Shown: positions 24,030 through 31,393 of the stretch, piece after piece | Layout: each line of letters starts with the position of its first letter | How positions within the stretch are numbered: position 1 is the stretch's first letter | NCBI RefSeq assembly: GCF_000312305.1 | Contig: NZ_HE999457.1 | Location: forward strand, 3,436-35,495 | Direction of reading: 5' to 3' | DNA length: 32,060 nucleotides | Source of the DNA: Prevotella conceptionensis 9403948 | GTDB lineage: Bacteria; Bacteroidota; Bacteroidia; Bacteroidales; Bacteroidaceae | Notes under the pieces: generated by a model | Seen by the model: only the letters and a program-made list of their open reading frames with translations | What the model was told of the DNA's origin: nothing | The model's database searches: none | Position numbers and translations under genes: made by a program

Positions 24030-24670
24030 ATTTTGTCCGCTTTTTAGTATGATTTTTAACATTATGAGTGCCCATTTTACCCACCAACCGCTCACCTTGC
24101 CGCAAAAAATCGATTCTCGCGAAGGTTGGTTTTGATGCAAAAAGGGGTTAGCTTATAAACGAAGGCAAGATGAATATACATTCATCAAACCGCCATTTGT
24201 ACCAGATTTCGGTCTATTTACCACCAAAACCAGTGCATTTTGGTGCAAAACGCAGTGCAATATGGTGCAAAACGCAGTGCGTTTTGGTGCTAAACGCAAG
24301 GTAAAATGGTGCTAAATGCAGCACAAAATGCCGCTAAACGCGAAACAAAAAGCATAAATATGCACTACTATAGCATAAACAAAACCCTTCCGAACCATTA
24401 AAAAGAGGACGATAAAGGGCAAAATGGCGGTTTAAAAGTGGGGTTTTAGGGGCTAAAAGCGGATAATTGGGCGTAAGAAATAATGAGGTGGCAACCAATC
24501 TAGAAAGGCAAAATGGTGCAAAATACAGGTTTTTCGCTTAAAAATAGACCGAGTGAGAGATGCGAAAAACTGAAAATAGTGCCAATTTGCCCAATTTACA
24601 GCCAATATTTTCGCTAGAATGGCGATAAAATCAGAGCGATTTTGTAAAACAAAAAAATAATAGATTTAAG
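24030..24670 (-). repeat. Dispersed 650-bp non-coding element, copy 2 (inverted)
   Basis: Reverse-complement partner of 12045-12700. It includes the identical 51-bp block (24093-24143), five 22-bp palindromes (24232-24341) and the boundary with an octamer array at its right end. The part between the 51-bp block and the palindromes is the most diverged. No gene is seen within it. Confidence 0.85.
24232..24341. repeat. Five 22-bp palindromic repeat units (copy 2)
   Basis: Five contiguous 22-bp units of AGTGCATTTTGGTGCAAAAC type, the reverse complement of the array at 12369-12500, in the same relative place within the element. They have no spacers. Confidence 0.9.
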
Positions 24671-24676
24671 ATTTTT

Positions 24677-24997
24677 AGTTGACGAGTTGGCAAGTTGACG
24701 GGTTTGTGAGGTGGGGAGATGGTGAATTGATGGGTCTGTGAGTTGACGAGCTTGTAAGTTGATGAATTTGCGAAATGGGGAGATGTCGAGTTGATGGGGT
24801 GGCAAGCTAATAAGTTTGTAAGTTGACGAATTTGTAAGATGGGGAGAGGGCGAGTTGACGAGTTGGGAAGCTGACAAGTTTGGTAAGTTGACGAATTTGC
24901 GAGATGGTGAGATGGTGAGTTGATGGGTTGGCAAGCTGATGAGTTAGTAAGTTGGTGGGCTCTTGAGTTGTCGAGTTGTTAAGTTATCGAGCTATGC
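24677..24997. repeat. Octamer array 9 (40 units with 64-bp higher-order repeat)
   Basis: Forty octamers of AGTTGACG type, broken only by one extra base near 24888. From 24797 a 64-bp block of eight units recurs: AGTTGATG, GGGTGGCA, AGCTAATA, AGTTTGTA, AGTTGACG, AATTTGTA, AGATGGGG, AGAGGGCG, then twice more with changes. The array abuts the 650-bp element copy 2. Confidence 0.9.
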
Positions 24998-25042
24998 TTT
25001 ATGTAAACAGAAAAAAGGCAACTTCCACTTTGAACAAAATAA

Positions 25043-25148
25043 GGCGCAAAGCTCCGCCACTTGCGCCAACTGTCACGTTGGGGTCAACATGCTACAAACG
25101 GCAAGCCTTTCCACTATAAACAACTATTAGCATGATGTTTAACCCCAA
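25043..25148. other. Two stem-loops in a gene-less stretch (24998-25276)
   Basis: GGCGCAA (25043-25049) pairs perfectly with TTGCGCC (25061-25067). A longer bulged stem joins 25078-25094 (TTGGGGT..CAACATGCT) with 25128-25148. No gene is seen here. A structured RNA is possible, but no known family is recognised. Confidence 0.45.
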
Positions 25149-25276
25149 TGCCCAACGAGAACATGGTTGTTAGCCAAGCAAACCCCGCCTAAGCATACGC
25201 CGCATGAGAGGGAAAAGCCGAATGGTGTTGGATGTCTGCAAACCAACAATCCCCATTGGTTGCACGTGCTACAACA

Positions 25277-25308
25277 CACAAAAGGGGCCCGAAACGCGTT
25301 CGAGCCCC
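25277..25308 (-). terminator. Terminator of the LolA-like gene
   Basis: GGGGC...GCCCC with an inner CGAA/TTCG stem (25284-25308) is followed, on the minus strand, by TTTTGTG. It lies about 90 bases past the stop codon at 25399. Confidence 0.75.
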
Positions 25309-25398
25309 ATCCAAATAACCACTAATTTCTTTAACAACTAAATTTACATAACAACTAAAATCTATCCGCCATCACGGCGTTGTGTGCCTATTGCACGT

Positions 25399-26109
25399 TT
25401 AAGGCATGGCAAGCAACTTGCCTTCAAGGTCTACATTAACCTGTGCACTGGTTACTCGGGTAAGAACTAGCCCTTGCCTTGTACTTGTCATCATCATGAA
25501 AGGCACCTTCACACCACCCACATTGCGGTAGTCTTCGTACCTTATCACCCCGGCGGGCGACGTGGTTTGCCTTATCAAGCCGTCTTTACGCGACATGCAC
25601 ACCATCATCTTATATCCCGACCGGTAACGAACTTCCAGTTCAAAACAGGTTTCACCATCCAAATCTTTCTCGCCAACGAAGGCAAGCGACACCACGTCCG
25701 ACGTCTTTTTGTTCACATAATAGTCGAACAACGGGCCAAGAAACTTCGACCCAATGATGTACGATTCAACCATACTGGCTGGCATTGGCTCTGTTTGCGG
25801 CGTTGGGGCGGAGTTAAAAGTCCATCCCTTGTCCTTATATGCACATACCATCATCGTGCCAAGAGGCGACTTCACTCTCTGGTAGAAGGCAACACCAGGA
25901 ACCAAGAGTGTAGTAACGGGCATTTCACCCCCTTGTGTTACAACCACCTGTTGCAGTTGCAACGATTTGACCTTGGCTGCCGCTGTCAATCCGCCTAGCT
26001 GGCGAACGTTTTGCGAACAGATGTCGTCTACGGTCTGTCCGAAAACGCCTACGACAGCCAAAGTCCACGACAACATTAACGTACCTACTCTTTTTGTAAA
26101 ACTCTCCAT
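25399..26109 (-). CDS. Secreted LolA-like protein, hypothetical (236 aa)
   Basis: The signal peptide MESFTKRVGTLMLSWTLAVVGVFG is followed by QTVDDICSQNVRQLGGLTAAAKVKSL. The body is beta-rich with strands such as MPVTTLLVPGVAFYQRVKSP, KGWTFNSAP, GETCFELEVRYRSGYKMMVC and GVIRYEDYRNVGGVKVPFMM. This order is typical of outer-membrane-lipoprotein-sorting (LolA-like) or related half-barrel proteins of Bacteroidota. No lipobox is seen, so a soluble periplasmic protein is likely. I chose the ATG at 26109 because the signal peptide starts there; the frame upstream to 26223 adds a non-signal extension. A good promoter lies at 26257-26287 and a terminator at 25277-25308. Confidence 0.8.
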   Translation of the reverse strand: MESFTKRVGTLMLSWTLAVVGVFGQTVDDICSQNVRQLGGLTAAAKVKSLQLQQVVVTQGGEMPVTTLLVPGVAFYQRVKSPLGTMMVCAYKDKGWTFNSAPTPQTEPMPASMVESYIIGSKFLGPLFDYYVNKKTSDVVSLAFVGEKDLDGETCFELEVRYRSGYKMMVCMSRKDGLIRQTTSPAGVIRYEDYRNVGGVKVPFMMMTSTRQGLVLTRVTSAQVNVDLEGKLLAMP

Positions 26110-26256
26110 AAGCTTAATATCTCTTTTTAAACAATGATTACTTGAAAACTGCTTTAAATCCACATACATTAAAGAGCCGCCAAACGCCTTCACAGGTTTT
26201 AAACTTTTTCTTGTAAGAGGCATCCGGCGGCTGTACTATCCTAAATACCTCTGATG

Positions 26257-26287
26257 CAAAGTTAGGCCGAAAATCGCCACGTTCAAA
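26257..26287 (-). promoter_or_regulatory. Promoter of the LolA-like gene
   Basis: On the minus strand: TTTG (26284-26287), a 19-base spacer and TAACTTTG (26257-26264). The transcript start near 26250 gives a leader of about 140 bases. Confidence 0.7.
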
Positions 26288-26495
26288 GCCCAAGAATATA
26301 AAATAGATTAAGGCAAAATGAAAAAAGATGAAAGGCTAAAGCCGCGTTAACATAAATATACGCATTAGTTGCACCCTTTAAGTTGCGACAATAAGCACAC
26401 ACAAACCATTCGGGGCATAAAAGTGGACAAACAGAAAAATAAAAACCACAAAAGAGGAATAGTCAGACCATTAGCACTAACGTTAAAAGACGTAT

Positions 26496-26675
26496 ATGAA
26501 AAAGAAAATAAAAGTTGCAGCAAGAAGGGGAAAATACGCCCGAAAGCGTGAGAAACTAGGCAACAACAAGCAAAAAACAGACTTAACCCCTAAGCTAAAC
26601 AACGGCACCATTAGAACAAAGAAATTAAACATTAAGCACAAGATTTACACCAAAAAGACCTTCGTTAAAAAGTGA
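26496..26675 (+). CDS. Possible small, very basic protein (59 aa)
   Basis: The frame reads MKKKIKVAARRGKYARKREK and stays Lys/Arg-rich to the end (TKKTFVKK), with almost no acidic residues. It might bind nucleic acid, but an A-rich sequence alone can produce such a frame. No good ribosome-binding site is seen. Its stop overlaps, as TGATG, the ATG of a 177-codon frame (26675-27205) rich in Pro, Ser and His that does not resemble a protein I know. I regard it as a weak candidate. Confidence 0.3.
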   Translation: MKKKIKVAARRGKYARKREKLGNNKQKTDLTPKLNNGTIRTKKLNIKHKIYTKKTFVKK

Positions 26676-27240
26676 TGAATACATTTTGTAAACTAAATCG
26701 CATAACCTTTCACTTCTTCAACTTTACGTTATCGCTTTCATTCAAGCAGTTAGCCGTCCTTCTCCTTCGATGTTCGCCTTACATTCCGTTTGTCAACAGC
26801 ACCACATTCTCCCCTCAAACAGCACGTCCGCCCCACCCTGCCGTCCTTTTTTTGCTATGCCCAGACCTCTTTTCACTCCGTGTCTGCCCTAGCTTTATCA
26901 CCAGCCAACGTTACCTAAACACACAACTACCACGTTTCCCCCACAAACGCATACCTTATATAACGCGCGCGTACGCGAGAGAAAGAAAAGGCCATAACGT
27001 TTCCACACCACGGCCTGCATCGCACGAAAGCCATCACCCTACCCCATTCGCCCATTCGCATCAACACCATAAGAGTAAGATTTGGCCTTCTGCCCCACTT
27101 AGCAAAACAAACAAATTTGAGAAAACAAATGGGGCCAATAGCCAGGTATCAAACGGACCACACCAACGAACCATCCTGCCCCAATTGGCCCTTAAAAAGC
27201 GGTAAAGACACTTTTTACAAGCCAGCAGGAACAAAAAAGG
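26676..27240. other. Gene-less C-rich stretch before the tRNA genes
   Basis: The plus strand is rich in C and T up to about 27000, which makes stop codons rare and leaves a long open frame without recognisable domains. I see no RNA gene or repeat here apart from the alternating GCGCGCGTACGCG near 26963-26976. Confidence 0.4.
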
Positions 27241-27250
27241 CACGAAAAAA

Positions 27251-27282
27251 TTTGGAACTACTAAAAAAAAGCAATACCTTTG
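27251..27282 (+). promoter_or_regulatory. Promoter of the tRNA-Ser/tRNA-Glu unit
   Basis: TTTG (27251-27254), a 20-base spacer and TACCTTTG (27275-27282), an ideal Bacteroidota promoter about 45 bases before the first tRNA. Confidence 0.85.
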
Positions 27283-27326
27283 CACCGCATTTAACAGCAA
27301 AGCGATTTTTCAACATCGACGGAAAA

Positions 27327-27413
27327 GGAAGTTTGGGTGAGTGGCTGAAACCACCAGTTTGCTAAACTGACGTACGGGTTACCGTACCGGGGGTTCGAAT
27401 CCCCCAGCTTCCG
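27327..27413 (+). tRNA. tRNA-Ser (anticodon GCT)
   Basis: 87 bases with a long variable arm (CGTACGGGTTACCGTACC), as in serine tRNAs. The acceptor stem GGAAGTT pairs with AGCTTCC, the T arm is GGGGGTTCGAATCCCCC, and the anticodon loop TTGCTAA places GCT at 27361-27363, reading AGC and AGU codons. CCA is not encoded. Confidence 0.95.
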
Positions 27414-27433
27414 CACGGTTCTAATAATCGCAT

Positions 27434-27505
27434 GGTGGATTCATCTAACGGTTAGGATACAAGATTCTCAATCTTGGCATAGGGGTTCGATTCCCCTATC
27501 CACTA
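27434..27505 (+). tRNA. tRNA-Glu (anticodon CTC)
   Basis: 72 bases. The acceptor GGTGGAT pairs with ATCCACT (one G-U), the anticodon stem CAAGA/TCTTG holds the loop TTCTCAA, so the anticodon is CTC (27467-27469), and the T arm is AGGGGTTCGATTCCCCT. It lies 20 bases after tRNA-Ser on the same transcript. Identity as Glu follows from the anticodon and sequence. CCA is not encoded. Confidence 0.93.
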
Positions 27506-27511
27506 CTACAG

Positions 27512-27547
27512 AAAGGGCTTTTGCGCATGTTCGCGAAAGCCCTTTTT
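27512..27547 (+). terminator. Terminator of the tRNA unit
   Basis: A perfect 10-bp stem (AAAGGGCTTT at 27512-27521 with AAAGCCCTTT at 27536-27545) has inner GCG/CGC pairs and a T-run up to 27547, directly after tRNA-Glu. Confidence 0.9.
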
Positions 27548-27600
27548 GCGTTAACCAATGCAAAACAACACCGCCCAACCCATCTTTATGCCCACCTACC

Positions 27601-27632
27601 TTGGGCATTCTGCCACTTTTTTTATACTTTTG
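27601..27632 (+). promoter_or_regulatory. Promoter of the ABC exporter operon
   Basis: TTG (27601-27603), a 21-base spacer and TACTTTTG (27625-27632). The transcript start near 27639 gives a leader of about 95 bases. Confidence 0.6.
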
Positions 27633-27735
27633 CCATACATAAAATGCGTGCACTTAGCGCACCCACATGTTGGGGACGACCACATGAAATGTAATGAAAG
27701 TGCAACTTTTAATGTCTGCCTAACGTCTATACAGT

Positions 27736-28437
27736 ATGATTGAACTAAAAGACATCAACAAAACATACTTTGGCGCACAGCCCTTACATGTGCTCAAAGG
27801 CATCAACCTCACCATCGGCGACGGCGAGTTCGTCTCCATCATGGGTGCATCGGGGTCGGGAAAGTCTACACTGTTGAACATCCTCGGCATTTTGGACAAC
27901 TACGACACAGGGGAATATCGCCTAGGGGGAACGCTCATTAAGGACCTGTCCGAACGGCGCGCCGCCTATTATCGCAACCACATGATAGGCTTTGTTTTCC
28001 AATCTTTCAACCTCATTGGCTTTAAAACGGCTGTGGAAAACGTAGAGTTGCCCCTGTTTTACCAAGGCGTGTCGAGAAAGAAACGCCACACCATGGCCAT
28101 GGAATACCTAGAAAAGCTAGGGCTTGCACAATGGGCCAGCCACTACCCCAACGAAATGTCGGGCGGACAAAAGCAGCGCGTGGCCATAGCAAGGGCACTG
28201 ATAACCAAGCCGCAAATTATACTTGCCGACGAACCTACGGGCGCGCTCGACTCTAAAACCAGCGTTGAGGTGATGCAACTGATAACCAGCCTAAACCGAA
28301 ACGAAGGCATTACCACCGTGGTTGTGACCCACGACCCTGGCGTGGCCGAACAAACCGACAGACTGATAAGGATTAAAGACGGACTGATTGTTGACGAAGG
28401 GGAGAACAAAAAGCCCCAAACACGCCAGCACACATAA
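27736..28437 (+). CDS. ABC transporter ATP-binding protein, MacB/LolD type (233 aa)
   Basis: Cytoplasmic ATPase of an exporter. Walker A GASGSGKST is at residues 37-45, the Q-loop Gln at 89, the signature SGGQK at 142-146, Walker B IILADEP at 161-167 with Glu166, and the switch His199. The sequence PTGALDSKT and the short length are typical of the MacB/LolD/FtsE branch. It is the first gene of an operon with two permeases and an adaptor; 24 bases separate it from the first permease. The substrate is not known; MacB relatives expel peptides, drugs or lipoproteins. No ribosome-binding site of Shine-Dalgarno type is seen, which is common in this phylum. Confidence 0.95.
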   Translation: MIELKDINKTYFGAQPLHVLKGINLTIGDGEFVSIMGASGSGKSTLLNILGILDNYDTGEYRLGGTLIKDLSERRAAYYRNHMIGFVFQSFNLIGFKTAVENVELPLFYQGVSRKKRHTMAMEYLEKLGLAQWASHYPNEMSGGQKQRVAIARALITKPQIILADEPTGALDSKTSVEVMQLITSLNRNEGITTVVVTHDPGVAEQTDRLIRIKDGLIVDEGENKKPQTRQHT

Positions 28438-28461
28438 ACACACTTAACCGTAAGAACAATT

Positions 28462-29724
28462 ATGTACACGCTCATAGCCGAAATATGGTCGACCACCCGG
28501 CGCAACAAGTTGCGCACGGCACTCACGGGTTTTGCCGTGGCATGGGGCATATTTATGCTGATATGCTTGCTGGGTGCGGGCAACGGACTAATCAACGCCG
28601 CCACACAAAACATGGACCGCTTTCTTAGCACCTCGATGATGGTGGGCGGCGGACATACAAGCAAGGAATATAACGGCCTGCCCAAAGACCGTTCCATCAC
28701 GCTGAACGACCAAGACATCAATACCACGCAAAACCAATTTAAGCAGAATGTTGAGAGCGTTGGCGCAGAAATAGAATTGGGCAACCAAACCATCACGCTG
28801 GGCGACAACTACGAAACGGCATCGCTAACAGGCGTTTGCCCCAACGAAATAGACATCAACAAACGTAAAATGCTCTGCGGAAGGTTTATCAACCAAACCG
28901 ACATGGAGCAGCAACGCAAGGTGCTGGTGATAAGCAAAAGTCGTGCAGAGGGCCTGTTGCCCAGCAAGTGGCAGGGCGTTGTGGGGCAACACGTAACGAT
29001 GGGAGGGTTGGCTTTCCTCGTGGTGGGCATCTATTCGGACGACGAGAGCATGTTCCGCAACATCATGTACGCCCCCTTCACCACCATACGCACCATATAC
29101 AATAAGGGCGACAAAACGGAAAACATCATCTTTAGCTTTAAGGGACTAGACACTAAGGCCGCAAACGAGGCTTTCGAACAAAGCTATCGCCGCAAAATTA
29201 ACGTCCAACACGAAGCCGCTCCCGACGATGAGGAGTCTGTTTGGATATGGAACCGTTTTACCGACAGCTTGCAAATGAGCACAGGTACGGCCATCATACG
29301 CACCGCCCTGTGGATTGTGGGCATCTTTACCTTGCTTAGCGGCATTGTTGGCGTTAGCAACATCATGCTCATCACCGTAAAAGAGCGCACACGCGAGTTT
29401 GGCATACGCAAGGCCATCGGCGCAACGCCGTGGTCGATATTAAAGCTCATCATCACCGAGAGCGTCATTATCACCCTCTTCTTCGGCTATATCGGCATGA
29501 TGCTCGGCATAGGTGCGAACCTTTGGATGGATGCAACCATCGGCAACACCACCATGGACGTGGGCGCATTTCAACAGAAAATGTTCGTCAATCCCACCGT
29601 GGGCTTCGGCGTTTGTATGCAAGCCACGCTGCTCATCGTTATCGCCGGCACCATAGCGGGCCTTATCCCTGCACGCAAAGCGGCCAAGACACGACCCATA
29701 GAGGCTCTGAACGCGATGGACTAA
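28462..29724 (+). CDS. ABC transporter permease, MacB/FtsX type (420 aa)
   Basis: The N-terminal membrane helix (TALTGFAVAWGIFMLICLLG, about residues 18-37) is followed by a large periplasmic domain (about 40-280). Three C-terminal helices form the FtsX-type core: TALWIVGIFTLLSGIVGVSN, ESVIITLFFGYIGMMLGIG and ATLLIVIAGTIAGLIPA. The cytoplasmic coupling segment is VKERTREFGIRKAIGATP. This is the mechanotransmission layout of MacB, but with the ATPase as a separate protein. It probably pairs with the second permease, at 30026. Confidence 0.93.
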   Translation: MYTLIAEIWSTTRRNKLRTALTGFAVAWGIFMLICLLGAGNGLINAATQNMDRFLSTSMMVGGGHTSKEYNGLPKDRSITLNDQDINTTQNQFKQNVESVGAEIELGNQTITLGDNYETASLTGVCPNEIDINKRKMLCGRFINQTDMEQQRKVLVISKSRAEGLLPSKWQGVVGQHVTMGGLAFLVVGIYSDDESMFRNIMYAPFTTIRTIYNKGDKTENIIFSFKGLDTKAANEAFEQSYRRKINVQHEAAPDDEESVWIWNRFTDSLQMSTGTAIIRTALWIVGIFTLLSGIVGVSNIMLITVKERTREFGIRKAIGATPWSILKLIITESVIITLFFGYIGMMLGIGANLWMDATIGNTTMDVGAFQQKMFVNPTVGFGVCMQATLLIVIAGTIAGLIPARKAAKTRPIEALNAMD

Positions 29725-29831
29725 CAGAACGCAATGGCATAAGGAAAATGAGATGAGAAGGAGTTGGTGCAGGAGAAACGGACGGGCAAGCATCATCGCA
29801 GCAGGTGAACGCATTAACAACCTAGCAGCAA

Positions 29832-30011
29832 ACTCGCTAACTTGTTAGCTCGTCAACAAGCACAGAACTTGTCAACACGCCAACAGGCACAGCTCTCGTT
29901 AACTGGTCAACTCGTCAACTCGTCAATAGGCACAGCCCTCGTTAACTGGTCAACTGGTCAACTCGTCAACAGGCACAGCCCTCGTTAACTGGTCAACTTG
30001 TCAACTCGTCA
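29832..30011. repeat. Octamer array 10 with three 43-bp higher-order units, inside the operon
   Basis: Octamers of ACTGGTCA and ACTCGTCA type are arranged in three 43-bp units (29883-29925, 29926-29968, 29969-30011). Each is RGGCACAGCYCTCGTTA-like followed by three octamers. Less regular octamers precede it. The array lies between the two permease genes and ends 14 bases before the second one's ATG. Confidence 0.9.
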
Positions 30012-30025
30012 ACTAATTATATACA

Positions 30026-31267
30026 ATGATAGATCTCGACAGATACAAAGAAATACTGGACACCCTGACACGCAATAAGACGCGGAGTTTCCTTACGGGG
30101 TTCGGCGTCTTTTGGGGCATTTTTATGCTCGTGGCCTTGCTGGGAGGCGGCAAGGGACTGCGCGAATTACTCTCATCCAACTTCAAAGGCTTTGCAAACA
30201 ACTCGGGCGTGTTCATTGCACAGAACACAACAAAGCCTTACGACGGCCTGAAAAAGGGCAGGAGCTGGAGCATGGTGTACAAAGACCTGGAACGAGTGCG
30301 CCAACAAGTGCCCGAAGTGGACAGGGTTACGCCCATGATTAGCCGATGGGGATTTACTGCCGTGCACGAAGACAAGAAGTCGTCGTGCGTGTTTAAGGGT
30401 CTGGAAAAGGATTATCAGCACATCGAAGCACCCGACTTGTATTACGGCCGATACCTTAACGACTTGGACAACCTGCAAAAACGTAAGGTATGCATCATCG
30501 GCAAGAAGGTGTACAAGTCACTTTTCCCTAAGGGCGGAAACCCTTGCGGCAAGGAAATCCGTGTAGGTCCGGTGTTCTTTAAGGTGGTAGGCGTGGATTA
30601 TAGTCCGGGGGAACTCAACATTAATGGTAATGCACAAGAGTCGGTTGTTGTGCCGATAGACGTGATGCGAGACGCTTTTGCTATGGGCGACACCATCAAC
30701 TTGCTGTGTTTTACGGCCCATAAGGGTTACAAGGTGAGCGAGATTGTACCCAAGATACGCACGGTGTTGGCACGTGCACACCATGTAGACCCTACCGACG
30801 AAAAGGCCTTGCCTTCCTTTAATATGGAAGCACTCTTCGGTATGATGGACAATCTGTTCAACGGAGTAGACTTCTTGGCGTGGCTTGTAGGCATCGGCAC
30901 GCTGCTGGCAGGGGCCATCGGCGTGAGCAACATCATGATGGTGACGGTGAAAGAACGCACCACCGAGATAGGAATAAGGCGCGCCATCGGGGCAACGCCT
31001 CGCAATATTCTCACCCAAATCATCACCGAGAGCATCACGCTTATCAGCGTAGCGGGCATGTCGGGCATCGTTTTCACGGTGATGATACTGCAATTGGCCG
31101 AAATGGGCAGTACCACCGACGGCATCGTAAGCGCCCATTACCAAATCAACTTTACCACTGCCGTGGGCGCAGTTCTGTTTCTTTGCGTGCTTGGCGTGCT
31201 TGCCGGACTTGCACCGGCATTGCGAGCCATGAACATTAAGCCCGTAGACGCCATGCGCGACGAGTGA
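30026..31267 (+). CDS. ABC transporter permease, MacB/FtsX type (413 aa)
   Basis: Same layout as the first permease: an N-terminal helix (SFLTGFGVFWGIFMLVALLG, about residues 17-36), a periplasmic domain, and FtsX core helices (FLAWLVGIGTLLAGAIGVSN, ITLISVAGMSGIVFTVMIL, AVGAVLFLCVLGVLAGLAPA) with coupling segment VKERTTEIGIRRAIGATP. The two permeases are clearly related but diverged, especially outside the core, which suggests a heterodimer. The start ATG lies 14 bases after the octamer array, without a clear ribosome-binding site. The gene ends 126 bases before the adaptor. Confidence 0.93.
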   Translation: MIDLDRYKEILDTLTRNKTRSFLTGFGVFWGIFMLVALLGGGKGLRELLSSNFKGFANNSGVFIAQNTTKPYDGLKKGRSWSMVYKDLERVRQQVPEVDRVTPMISRWGFTAVHEDKKSSCVFKGLEKDYQHIEAPDLYYGRYLNDLDNLQKRKVCIIGKKVYKSLFPKGGNPCGKEIRVGPVFFKVVGVDYSPGELNINGNAQESVVVPIDVMRDAFAMGDTINLLCFTAHKGYKVSEIVPKIRTVLARAHHVDPTDEKALPSFNMEALFGMMDNLFNGVDFLAWLVGIGTLLAGAIGVSNIMMVTVKERTTEIGIRRAIGATPRNILTQIITESITLISVAGMSGIVFTVMILQLAEMGSTTDGIVSAHYQINFTTAVGAVLFLCVLGVLAGLAPALRAMNIKPVDAMRDE

Positions 31268-31393
31268 CAAATGGGGCGGCATACACCCCAAAAACCATAC
31301 CGAAACAAAACAATAAGACATAAAAACATTAACAAAGGAGACCCCAGAAACAACGCCCTCGCAACACGAAAGGCTAACAAGGGGAATGACGTT

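Noticed and set aside
24614..24934. A 106-codon minus-strand frame with repeated QLVNS/QLTIS-like phrases, and similar frames at 2209-2526
   Set aside because: These are translations of the octamer arrays. Three 8-bp units make 8 codons, so an array without stops yields a pseudo-repetitive protein. No start signals or domain support.
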